From Fistularia commersonii (lineage: Eukaryota; Chordata; Actinopteri; Syngnathiformes; Fistulariidae), in contig JBBMNZ010000001.1 of the NCBI GenBank assembly GCA_037954325.1, positions 24,507,758-24,571,757 on the forward strand: DNA of 64,000 nucleotides. Reading direction: 5' to 3'. A program made the translations under genes and the position numbers. The notes under the pieces were generated by a model. The model searched no databases, had not been told where the DNA came from, and saw only the letters and a list, made by a program, of their open reading frames with translations. The number at the start of each line of letters is the position of its first letter. The first letter of the stretch is position 1. This document shows, piece by piece, positions 1 to 17,840 of this stretch.

Positions 1-1311
1 ACACTAGAGGAGATTATGCTTTGTAATGTATCGAATCAGATGGTGTGAATACGCTGACGTTGCCGTGGCCTGCTAGAAGGCTTTGATGTCGCCAACTCAA
101 AATCTGATTGGTTGAAGCAATAGCGTCATCAACACTTTTTTTTTTGTGTACAGAACTGATTGTGCAGCCCCTCTGGTCAGATTTCTTTGACTTTGACCCT
201 GCCTGACAACAGATGATGGCTGAAATGTGATTGGTTCAATGCTTTAATATGAGAATGTCAGTCGGGAAGCGGCACAACTAGGGGAAAAGCTATGGAGGGA
301 TGTGAACAGACTATTTGGAATAATCTAATAAGGATTCATGGACAAAATATAATTAACATCTGTGATTCTGATATTTTTATTGGCCAGCAGAGAAGGCTTT
401 CCAGGCCCACCGCTGGTTTACACTACGATCAATTTCTCATCAATACACAATTTCTCATCAACACATATCTAAATACACTGTGGACAGCAAAATAAGATTT
501 TCACTGTACAGGGAAACACATTTGTACACTGTGCATGTGACAATAAACACTCTTGAATCTTTACTTTTGTTAATTTAGAATATGGTTAAAAAATAACGTC
601 AACCTTTTTTTCTTTTTTTAAACTACAAGTGTCGATGCCATTTCTTTCAGATTTTGTGTGGCAACTTTTAGGTAATATCTTCTTTGTTGTATCAAAATGT
701 AAAAGCTTTGATTTGCTGGGGGAAACAGCTGAGAACAGTGAGAGTAAGTTTTAATCTGCGGTAAGAAATGTGTCTAGAATTTGACAGCTTTAATGATTCA
801 ATTAAAATAAAGCTTTTTTTTTACTCATTCTTGCATTTTAAAACCTCGGATTTTTGCAATGAAAATATATTTATTAACTAAATTGTCTCTTTAATGATAA
901 AAAAACACTTTTAAACCCTTTTGCACAAGACATCCAACATTTTTAAAAACCATTGATTTAAAGTGTACACCATGACAAAGCAAAAACAAGTACATCTGAG
1001 AGTTTCATCTTGACAGAACAAAGAAGAACAGCAAATAGATTTATTTGAGAATTGCTGTCCTGTCAATTTGCCTCAGAGAATATCAAGAAAATGCAATAAA
1101 TCACGAAAAATACAGAATAGTACTTTCCATACAACAAAAACAAGCTTGCAGTGGATGAAACAAACACCACAAAACACTACAAACACTACAAAACATCACT
1201 AAGGATCCAGGACTTATTGACCTGCAGGCAATACAAAATTCTCTGCAGCCTTTGGACCATAAATTAAAAAATCATATCAAAATATCATGCACAGAAAATA
1301 CAAATTACCAG
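1..1311. other. Tetraspanin 3' UTR and downstream flank
   Basis: There is no convincing coding exon on either strand. The 3' UTR of the minus-strand tetraspanin should occupy the right part. A minus-strand AATAAA poly(A) signal lies at 1040-1045, and another candidate near 864-870. Around 484-560 the sequence ends in a CAATAAACACTCTTGAATCTT-like stretch, typical of a fish retroposon tail (low confidence). Confidence 0.45.
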
Positions 1312-2064
1312 TCACTGTGTACTTTTACAACATTTGAGCAAAGGATACACTGCACAGTAGTATTTGTCAGTATCTGATATTTTGCCTTCATATTCTGAGG
1401 GGAGTTGAACTCTCATGAGGTGACCCATCATTGCGATCGAAACAGCCTGAATAATAAATGCAAAAATAAGAGAGGAAAATGTGAGTTATTTCAGACTTGG
1501 AAAGAATTGCACAATACTTTCTTTAGCTTAGCAGAGGACTCTTCACTTCTTGTAGACCATGGAACGTTTCCAGCATATAACCCCTAAACCAGCAGTTAAA
1601 TACTGAAAGCCCCTCACAGTTGATTGGAAATATAGAAAAAGTCAATATCGAATTAGAATAAATGCTCCCCACTGATATATCTAGTGTAAAGCTTTGAAAC
1701 TGTAATTTGGGAAAGCACTTTAGACTGGATTACATTCACCCATTCATCCATTCACACACACACTGGTGGTGCCACAGCTGCCATTCAAGGTTCTAACCAG
1801 ACCCTCTGGGGAATCTGGGGGGTTCAGTTTGTTTCCCCGGGACAGGAAGAGCCGGGATTTCAAACTGTCAACCTTCCAATTGAGATGGGAGAACAATTTT
1901 ATTGATCCCAAAGGAAATTGTTGTGCATTTCCTTCGAGATAAAGAAAGTTGTTCTCTCATCTCAACTGGAAGGTTGACAGTTGCAATTGGCAGGACCGAT
2001 GCTCTACCATCAGAGCCATTTTTTTTGGATGACAACCAAAGAAGAGCCCAGCAACCAACCACTC

Positions 2065-2120
<56 letters not shown>

Positions 2121-4965
2121 GTGTGAGAAACCCTGATAAAGTTCAGGCTCTCCAGCCTGCCATTGCACATCAAATATTAACCAAAGTGTTAAAATGTAAT
2201 AAAAATCTGTCCCTCTGTCCCACCTGCAAAGCAAAAACCAGAAGTGAGCTCCAGATGACAAAGTCCAACAACGAGTGAAGGGTTGACTCAAGCTTCAACT
2301 TGCAACCCTGAAGGTGAAAAAGCAAGACGGACAACTATATGATGGTGAGGGAAGGAGAGGCAGTCACCTAGCTGACTGTATATACTTGCAGGTACTTGTA
2401 TGTGAACCTGTGGGTAAAGTAGCTGCGGCTGATCAATGGTGCCCTTGCAGGGAGTCATAGTAGAGTTGCAGCACGTGCGTGGAACCCTGTGACCTCCAGT
2501 CTGATTAAACCAAGCGGTTTTTCGCCAGTCCCTGTAGTTGTAGATCCCACAGCACTGCAACTGGCAACAGTGATATGGTTGTGACATATTAGAATTTTGT
2601 GAACAGTTCTCAGATCTCGTTTTTTAGGGAAGAATAAGTTTCTAAGGGAAGTAGTGGTCTTCACTCAGTGATCACTATTCATGCCCTCTGCTGTCATATT
2701 TCACTGCTGTGACATTTGTCTCTTTCACTTTCTACATACCACTGATGCCATATAACTTCACTGCTGCACCACCTCCAAACTGTCTGTCTTTACACTGTAA
2801 AGCTTTTATGCTTGGTTGTCTCAGTTATCTGAAACCACTGAGCCACAGTTTCATTGGTGTTGCAAAGTATGGGAAGCTCTGCCACCCACCTGAAATCTAG
2901 CTTTCATTTTGATCAGTTTCAGCCACTCCACATTTGTCAATGCAATATGGAGAAAAAAATTTAAATCATTTCATACTCAGTAAAATAAATTTACAAAAAA
3001 TTTAATAGGAGTGCTTTACATAGTTCCAGGCATTTTAAGCATTGGATTCAATTCAATTAAATCCAAAGTGTTTATTGTAATGTACATAGTAATAAAACCT
3101 GTTTCCCTTTACAGTGAAAATCGTACTTCCCAGACTGTATGATGGGATGTTAGTAGCATTGAAGGATATAATACAAAAAAAAAAAAGAATGAGCACATGA
3201 AACGGCAGTGAATGACAGATGTAAAGGAAATATTCAGCGTGCGGTTGTCAAAAGTTTAATATATATATATATATATATATAATTTTATAAAATTTGATAT
3301 AATTTTTAAAATTGTATACAGTTCCTTGAAAATTGTCCTGCCTCTTCATAACAAGTAATTTTGAGCTAATATGACACACACACCGTTTTTTGTGCATCAT
3401 CCACGGCCACGGAGTTGAGGTCCTCGCTGCGGCCTGTGTATTCACGGAAAAGTTCGCTGAGAGGAGTTAATTCGGACTCCAGCTGAAAGGAAAAATGAAA
3501 AAAAAAAAGATAACAACAAACTAAAATCAAGCTTAATGCTGAATGTTTATCATGACAGCACATGAAATCACCACACAATCACTCTTAGTACCTTTGAAGA
3601 GTAGAAATAGGCCAATGCACAAGCTGTGCTCTCCAGACAAAACACCACAACCAGCAGATACACAAACTGCAACAATAGAATACAACTGAAACATTTAGAA
3701 TGGTGACTCAGTTACACACACTCACACAAACACACACACACACACACACATGCAACTTACCAACCCCTGCTTGCAGGGGACAGGCCTGTGGGCAGAGGAT
3801 GAACCGAGCCTGGCACTGACCAATAGGAGTACAGCACTGGCAAGCAGCAGGAAACCCAGGAGCATAATATAATTGTGGGAGAAAAATAAAGCCCTCTTTC
3901 TGTACATGAGGAGGAAGTAGAATCCAGTCATGCCCAACACTAAGCCCACCACCTGGACACAGAAACACTTTCATTCATCCCTGAAAAAAACACACAGCTT
4001 GAGAGCTTTTGAGGCTGAAAATCACAACCATGAGGCTTCAAACTATCAGAGATGGTCTATTTGCTATTTCTACTTCTTCTTCTCCTTTTGGGTTTTACCT
4101 TCAGGGGTAGCCACAGCGAATCGACCTTCTCCATCTAACCCTATTCTCTGGATCTTCCTCTCTCACACCAACTACCTTCATATCTTCTCCAAGTATGTCC
4201 GACTATCGTTTAGATATAAAGGGAACTTTATCTAAATCTGAACAGAGTGTTCTCAACAAAACTACACACAATGACATACGATGAGGTTCATGGTTAGTGA
4301 GGCACTGACTTCCATGAGGCAGGAGAACTGCGTGCTCTTCGCCGCCGTTTTATGATCGCTCAGCACAGGAAACTCGTAAAACACATACAGTTGTTGACCA
4401 AAAAACAATGTACATTGGAAATATACAAAAACTGGTGAAGTTAAATGAAAAATACCTTCATAGTGCAAGCCACTGATAAATATAACCATTTAATTCTTTT
4501 TTTCATTTTACATTTTTTTCTTTTCAAGATTGGCAATTGAGGCAGGGCCTCTCCTGCCTCCCCTGATGCACATCACTGATTACACATATATATATGTATT
4601 CATTTTTTATTTCGTCTGCACTTTTCTGAAAGTACAGTTTTAGTTCCATGTCTTGTGACATGGAGATCAAGTAAATAGAAGCTGACTGCCACTTACAAAG
4701 AGAGAGAGGTAAACAGCAGAAAACGTGTCCTCTTCAGATGTCCAAAGGTTTTCAGTGATACACAAACTGGTAGTTTTGTTTAACTGTCTAACTTTTGTCA
4801 TTTCTGCATAATGACAGGGTAACCTCAAGTGTGAAAGGGATTTTCTCATTTCCATGGGTGTGTTGTGGCCAAAAAGCTGGGAAAGGAAATCAAGACACTC
4901 ACCCACAGCAGCAGACAGAAAACAACCAGGATGTTTGCAAGCGCTGTTCTCGTTCGGACATTCAT
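1312..4965 (-). CDS. Tetraspanin, TSPAN3-like (7 coding exons, 266 aa)
   Basis: Coding exons on the minus strand, 5' to 3': 4965-4903, 3952-3761, 3666-3592, 3482-3384, 2560-2408, 2307-2224, 1446-1312 (stop TGA). All introns are GT-AG and all junctions are phase 0, as is common in this family. Tetraspanins are four-pass membrane scaffolds that cluster integrins, receptors and proteases. Visible parts: TM1 about residues 12-36 (split across exons 1 and 2), a short first loop, TM2 about 50-71, TM3 about 86-105, a large outer loop about 108-205, and TM4 about 206-231. The large loop carries the CCG signature (Cys146-Cys147-Gly148) and six cysteines (146, 147, 173, 174, 181, 196), with N-glycosylation sequons at Asn162 and Asn175. 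Loop spacing and the Asp-Trp and Trp-Phe pairs most resemble TSPAN3, but the N- and C-terminal ends do not, so I give no symbol. The tail holds a CCK pair that could be palmitoylated (inference). Confidence 0.88.
1715..2035. repeat. Dispersed fish repeat containing a fold-back retroposon tail
   Basis: The stretch 1730-1870 reads like a common fish interspersed repeat (CATTCACACAC..., CTGCCA, GAGCCGGGATTTCAAACT, then a GATGCTCTACCA-like end after 1990). It is interrupted by a 116-nt segment whose two 32-nt ends (1865-1896 and 1949-1980) are inverted copies matching at 30 of 32 positions. The 52-nt loop holds the TTTATTGATCCC...GGAAATTG motif seen in other retroposon tails in this window. It lies in the last tetraspanin intron. 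Confidence 0.6.
2068..2117. repeat. (CA)n microsatellite
   Basis: An uninterrupted CA dinucleotide run of about 50 bases in the last intron of the tetraspanin gene. Open frames across it are artefacts of the repeat. Confidence 0.97.
3038..3110. repeat. Retroposon-like tail fragment
   Basis: Starts with a TTCAATTCAATTAAATCCAAA-type sequence followed by GTTTATTGTAATGTACA, a pattern typical of short fish retroposon tails. It lies in a tetraspanin intron. Assignment is by resemblance only. Confidence 0.35.
3259..3282. repeat. (TA)n microsatellite
   Basis: A pure TA run of about 24 bases in a tetraspanin intron, about 100 bp from the exon at 3384-3482. Confidence 0.9.
3714..3750. repeat. (CA)n microsatellite next to an exon
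   Basis: A CA-rich run (about 37 bases, with one early TCA interruption) that lies in the intron only about 10 bp from the splice donor of the tetraspanin exon 3761-3952. Length changes here would be close to the 5' splice site. Confidence 0.9.
4066..4200 (-). mobile_element. RTE-type LINE 3'-end fragment
   Basis: Contains CCTTCAGGGGTAGCCACAGC followed by CTCTCACACCAACTACCTTCATAT, the antisense of the 3' end of a very common fish RTE-type LINE. The same segment opens the longer copy at 5622-6655. It sits in the first intron of the tetraspanin and is a short truncated piece. Confidence 0.65.
4268..4592. mobile_element. Short non-autonomous repeat, internally deleted copy
   Basis: Shares two long blocks with 48690-49140: a left block with GTGAGGCACTGACT, GCTCAGCACA and CATACAGTTGTTGAC, and a right block with GATAAATAT, CCATTTAATT, TTTCATTTTACATTTTTT and AAGATTGGCAA. 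About 200 bp of the middle of the other copy is missing here. The right end, read in reverse, resembles the left end, suggesting terminal inverted repeats. A 75-codon open frame on the minus strand is part of this repeat and not a tetraspanin exon. Confidence 0.6.
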
Positions 4966-5084
4966 TTTCACGGAGAGAGAGCACAATAGGCAGTCCAAGG
5001 GAAGAAACTTCGAAAGTGGAAGCCGGAAATCAACTTCCCCTGGTTTGATATGAAAGTGACCCAAAACGCGGAAACGTTGATTTA
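4966..5084 (-). promoter_or_regulatory. Tetraspanin 5' UTR and proximal promoter region
   Basis: Only about 120 bp separate the tetraspanin start codon (4965) from LINE-derived sequence that begins near 5085. The transcription start is probably in this short interval. No TATA box is obvious. The boundaries are inferred from the neighbouring features. Confidence 0.35.
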
Positions 5085-5552
5085 CATGATGAGTGTCACT
5101 ATGGGATGGGCTCATTCACCCATCGGAATGAACCCACAGCTCGTGAGCATAGGTGAGGGTGGGAACGTAGCTTCACCTTTTGGCTCAACTCCCTCTTCAG
5201 CACAACAGACCATCGCTGCAGACGCCAGTCGATCTTCCGCTCCATCCTTCACTCACTCGTGAACAAGACCCTGACTTGGGGCAGGACCTCTTCTACGACC
5301 CGGAGTGGGCATTCCACCCGTTTCCGGTTGAGCACCGTGGTCTCGGATTTGGAGGTGCTGATCCTAATCCCGGCCGATTCACACTCGGCTGCGAACCGTT
5401 CTGGAGATCATGGCCTGATGAAGCCAACAGAACCACATCATCTGCAAAAAGCAGAGACTCGATCCTGCGGCCATCAAACCGGATCCCCTCAATGTCCTGG
5501 CTGCCCTGTCCATAAATGCCATTACATAAAATCGTATGTGAAATTAACATTT
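5085..5552 (-). mobile_element. Non-LTR retrotransposon fragment (Rex1/CR1/L2 type), reverse transcriptase part
   Basis: On the minus strand the frame at 5550-5400 encodes FDGRRIESLLFADDVVLLAS, the reverse transcriptase palm motif with the FADD catalytic pair. Downstream, after a frame change, come FAAECESAGIRISTSKSE-like and LPQVRVLFTSE-like stretches that follow the motif in fish CR1/L2/Rex1 elements. Frameshifts and stops show it is a dead, truncated copy. It lies directly upstream of the tetraspanin start. Confidence 0.8.
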
Positions 5553-5621
5553 TTAATTGAGTAAAGCTGTAAGATAACCGCGGTGGAGTATAAAATTATG
5601 GAGGCATATCTTCTTTTACTT

Positions 5622-6655
5622 CCGTCTTTTCCCTTCAGGGGGCGCCACAGCTAATCAAACCTCTCCATCGTACCCGATTCTTTGGATCCTCCTCTCTCAC
5701 ACAAACTACCTTCATATCCTCACTCACTATGTCCATAAATATTCTTTTTGGTCTTCTTCTAGACCTCCAATTCCAGCATTCATCTACCAATATATTCACT
5801 ACCTCTGTACATGACTGAACCATCTCAGTCTGACTTCTCTGACCTTCTCTCCAAAACATGTGCTGTCCCTCTGATGGACTCATTCCTGATCTTATCCATC
5901 CCCGTCACTCCCAAAGAGAACCTCAACATCTTCATCTCTGCCTCCTGTCTTTTCGTCATTGTCACTGTTTCTAGACCATACGGCATGGCTGGTCTCACAA
6001 CTGTCTTAAGACAAGATAAACTTTATTGATCCCCATTTGGGAAATTCCTTTGTCACAGCTGCGTAAAAGTTATAATATTGAATATTATTGTATAATATTG
6101 AATATAATATTGAAAAAAAAACACAAATAAATACAGCTGACAAAAACAACATCAGGGATGACAATGGGCAACATCAAGGAACAGTGACGGTGATAAACAG
6201 CTAGAACTAAACAATAATATATAAAGAGTGACCAAAAAAACACCTGCTCTTTCATTCTGGCTGATAGTCTTCTATCACATAGTACCCCAGACACTTTTCT
6301 TCACCCATTCCAACCTGCTTGAACCTGTTTCTTTACCTCTTTTCCACACTCTCTGTTGCTATGAACTGTTGAACCAAGTACCCGAAATCCTCCAACTTCT
6401 TGATCTCCACTCCCTGTAGCCTCACTGTTCCACTCTGGTTTCTCTCATTCATATAAATATAGTCTGTCTTGCTGCGACTAATTTTCATTCCTCTCCTTTC
6501 CTACATCTCTCTAAATTTTCTTCAGCCTGTTCTCAGCTTTCACTACAGATCACAATGTCATCTGCAAACATCATGGTTCATGGAGATTCCTGTCTAACTT
6601 CATCTGTCAGCCTGTCCATCACCGCTGCAAACAAGAAGGGGCTCATCTAATGATC
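5622..6655 (-). mobile_element. RTE-type LINE fragment interrupted by a second retroposon
   Basis: The stretch runs from CCTTCAGGGGGCGCCACAGC (5' on the plus strand, the element's 3' end) to AACAAGAAGGGGCTCATC near 6650. This matches the antisense of a common fish RTE LINE, ending in its reverse transcriptase region (antisense of a FADD-like core near 6555-6600). The copy is broken by an insertion at about 6009-6235 and has many stops. Orientation is minus. Confidence 0.75.
6009..6235. mobile_element. Nested retroposon fragment with TTTATTGATCCC tail
   Basis: Begins AAGACAAGATAAACTTTATT then GATCCCCATTTGGGAAATTC, a hallmark of fish retroposon tails, and runs to about 6235. The RTE-type sequence is continuous on each side of it (CTCACAACTGTCTT before, CACCTGCTCTTTCATTCTGGC after), so it was inserted into the older LINE. 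Confidence 0.6.
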
Positions 6656-9542
6656 ATAATTCAAATTCTTCTGATGCATTTTCATTTGAATCATTATCAT
6701 TATATGCTTCAATATTTTGATAGGTTTGCATATTTTCGCATTTGATTGTCGACTCTGGATGATCCTTCCTCTGCCGGCAGAAACCCTGCTGAAAGATAAA
6801 TAGCGACAGGGTGTCCCCTGTTGGCAGTCCGGCTCCACAACAAGCACATTGTAACATACTAGCTGTTTTATTGAACGCCAGTACTTGCTTAAAGAATTTT
6901 ATAAAAGAAGGCTGTTTAATTTTTTTCCTGCCTACCACTTGTTTCCTCCACAGTTGAGAAATACTTCCCTCTTGTGATGAAGAGATTGTAAGACTCATTA
7001 ATGTCCCAGCTTTCTGATAATATACAAATTTAATCTGACTTAGCCAAAGCCACTTGTTTCATAATACATCCATTAAACTCTTCCACCATCTACATTTAAA
7101 TGCAATATAAAAATGCAACGTTGTCGCAGTCCAGTCTCTAGACAGCACTATTTGTGTCTCACCATGTCGTATCACATACACATGTTGAACTACATCACGC
7201 AAGGCTGTTTATTCGATTTAAGATACTTTCGAGTGACTGTCAAAACTTGCTGAAAAGTGAGGTATTCTCTTAATTTTGAAATGTTACATGGTCACATGTT
7301 GGAAGGTATATTCCTGAAGGTATATTCAGGTCATTGTCAGTAAAAAAAATAAAATGAACATAAAAGAGGTACAAGCGGGAAAAGCTTAAAGTTACAGATT
7401 TACAATAAAAACAGTATCATGTTCATTAGTTTTTCGATCAAAAAGTTATTTGCTTTGGTTGTACATTCCAGGCAAATTACATAAGCATGAATCTGTGTAT
7501 TCAAACTGAAGCAAGGAGTTTTTTGGGTATTTTACCAAACATTTACTGTATTTAATCTACTTTTTACTCTCATAAAGCTTTATGAGCTTTATCTATCTAA
7601 AGTTTTTCCACTTAAAGCATATGTATCGGCTCTGTGTTAAGTGTTTTAGTTTCTTGACACTTTACATCCCATATTTTCACACATTCATTGTCTACACCGC
7701 TTATCCTGCACTCGGTGCAGGTGGGGATGGCGGGTAGGGGTAGGGGGGCTGCAGTCCGCCCGAGCTGTCATTGGGCGAGACCTCACGCGTCACGGCGCTT
7801 GGACAATATAGGGCCTCCAGTGAACCTACTACTGCCGTAATTTTTCCACTAAATATTTGATTTAATTCTTAAAATGCTCACTATTTAAATGCATTTATTT
7901 ACCTTAAATGTTGTTGTACACGTGGTACCCAAACAGAACTAAAAAAAAAACAACACAGTTTCCAAATGCTCCAAAGCTCAGGTCTCCCTAGAGACTCTTT
8001 TACTTGTCTGAGAGCTGATTGAACACAAATTTGCATCGTCTTCTGTTTAGTTAACTTTCAAATGAAAAAATATGACATACAGGATATCAACACCATAAAA
8101 TATACAAAAAATGCAAAGTCCCTCTCCAGTTCAGCACATTCTAATACAGCTAACAGAAAAGACGCAGAATAAAATTTCCAGCATCATACTGACGGAATAT
8201 ACGCTTTTGCAGTGAAGGTTTTCATATCATGAGTACGGTACAATAGTTGAGAGTATGTTGTGAATCCCGGTGACACCCAAGATCAGGAAAATGAAGTCAT
8301 CCCTCTACTTTTGTAAAATAATTGGATGTTTCACAGACCAAAATAGAGTGAAAAATAAATGCCCCCCCTCCTGGAACATTTTCAGATTCGAGATTCAGGG
8401 TCAAACGCGAACAGTTGTGAGGTTTTTCCGCAGCACAAAGACGGCACTGGCCAAAGCTGGACCACAGGGCAGCCGGGGATTATTTATTTCACTTTCCGTG
8501 AAACCATCTAACATTCCGGGCCCTGTCATCACTTGCTCGTGTAACTATAGCAACAACAGGCTTAGAAAACATCTGCTTAAGCTTCAGGTTTTCTTTTACA
8601 CCCAAAATATTTTTTAGGGATTTGGGGCTGGCAGTTTGTGGATAAATAAAATCCATGAATCAAGAAGTCTAACACAGAGCATGAATAAATGAATTTCTTC
8701 AGCATAAGGAAGGGTATTTTTAATCCACATTTATTCAAATTCTTCCGAAATCATTATCTGAAATCAAAAGCCTTTCACAAACATATAGACACAAGAAATC
8801 TGACACAGCAGCTCTGATCCAGCCTTTTAATACGGAATGTAACGATTAGAAATATTAAAAGAAAATGTTGGTCTCTCCTTTTCCTTTTGTTTTTTTACTG
8901 TGGATTTGTTGAAGATGATTTTTGACCAAATATTACACTGATTATATATTTGGGCAGATCATAATTTTCCAATTCAATCAAGGAAAGTAATTAGTGTATA
9001 TGCAGTCTTGTTCAGCTGGGTTTGCCGACAGCAAAGTATGAGAAGTAAGAAGATTACTAGCTGTCAGTGGCAGATTTGGAAAAACAATTTGACAGAGAAA
9101 ATACAGACATCCATGAAGGGAGTTTGACTTGAAACAATAAAACAAAAAAAATAAATCTAAACTGAAAAAATAAAAAAAAGATAAATTAAATTCGATGACC
9201 AAATATTTATTAAACTGAATTTAACCTTTATGTGACCTCAAGAACCCTGAGGTCATAGGAAACCTGGAAGTTTGGATAAATGGTATAAAAGGACATCCGG
9301 TTTAGAATGTATAATCACAGCACGGTTGAAAAGGTGTCATTGACACACGGTACGGATTCTGCAATGTGCACCTTTTTTCTTTTTTCTTTTTTCTTTTTTT
9401 TTTGAAAAAAAAAGCACCAATGTAAAATTTTAAGAAGCTCCAATAAAGAAACTACGGGAGGAGCAAACCCTTGGAAAGCTCTCGCAGGTCCGGCTGTTTC
9501 ACTCGTCACCGGTACGATCTCCGACAGTCTTTAGGCTGAAAC
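6656..9542. other. pak2 3' UTR and downstream flank
   Basis: No coding exon was found on either strand. The minus-strand pak2 stop is at 9543. A minus-strand AATAAA signal at 9206-9211 would give a 3' UTR of about 330 nt, but a longer UTR is possible because mammalian PAK2 has a long one. A T-rich run with repeated CTTTTTT units lies at 9370-9402. A fish repeat fragment occupies 7675-7850. Confidence 0.45.
7675..7850. repeat. Dispersed fish repeat fragment
   Basis: Contains CATTCATTGTCTACACCGCT then TATCC..., GCTGTCATTGGGCGAGA and ACAATATAGGGCCTCCAGTG. This is the familiar fish repeat that reads 'TCTACCGCTTATCC ... AGCTGTCATTGGGCGAGAG'. Two reverse-oriented relatives lie at 45725-46085 and 63240-63560. 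Confidence 0.65.
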
Positions 9543-17322
<7,780 letters not shown>

Positions 17323-17497
17323 CTACACACACGTACACCTGCAGATGCGGGATGCAAATGCAGATATGATGCAGTCTGTCTGCTGCACTCTCAGTGACAA
17401 TAAGTGGACAATATAAATACTAATATTGTGTCATGACTGCTTTTAAAATTGAAAATTTGAAATACAAAGTGTAAATAGACATTCTATACTCAGATCG

Positions 17498-17840
17498 ATA
17501 ATATTCATATCAATAATTGTTTTGGCTGGCGGGGCACATTCCTTATTTAATTTTCATGGGCGGGCCAACTAAATATCATGTAAATTGAACAAAATGAAAA
17601 TTGCAATTTGAATATTTAAATTTTTTGGCATTTCATTTTAAGCTTAAAATTATTCATGATCATATAAATATACCGACATTATTTTGTATGTACTCATCCA
17701 TACAAAATTTAACAAAAGGAAAAAATGAGGAGTTTCTAAATTCAGTATTGACTGAAACTTATTAAGACTTATTGAAATATTTAAAGAAAATAGTTTGGTG
17801 TGCCGGATATAAAAAAAAAAGTAAAACGGGCCATAAATGC
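17498..17840. repeat. Second copy of the 15888-16227 hAT-like element
   Basis: Direct-orientation relative of the inner element: shares TTTTGGCTGGCGGG, ATCATGTAAATTGAAC, AAAATTGCAATTTGAATATT and TACAAAATT...AACAAAAGGAAAAAAT. The two copies lie about 1.6 kb apart on opposite sides of the first pak2 coding exons. Its ends are worn and I could not define a target duplication. Confidence 0.8.

Noticed and set aside
1868..2291. Open frames with runs of Val-Cys or Thr-His
   Set aside because: They are translations of the (CA)n microsatellite and a repeat.
4262..4489. Minus-strand open frame in line with the tetraspanin exons
   Set aside because: Exon 1 joins directly to exon 2 (4903 to 3952) and rebuilds a perfect TM1. 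This frame is part of a repeat that recurs at 48690-49142.
4690..4740. Possible tetraspanin exon ending in a GTAAGTGG donor
   Set aside because: The acceptor has no pyrimidine tract, and inserting it would break TM1 in two.
5180..5564. Plus-strand open frames of about 100-110 codons
   Set aside because: They are antisense to a LINE reverse transcriptase fragment.
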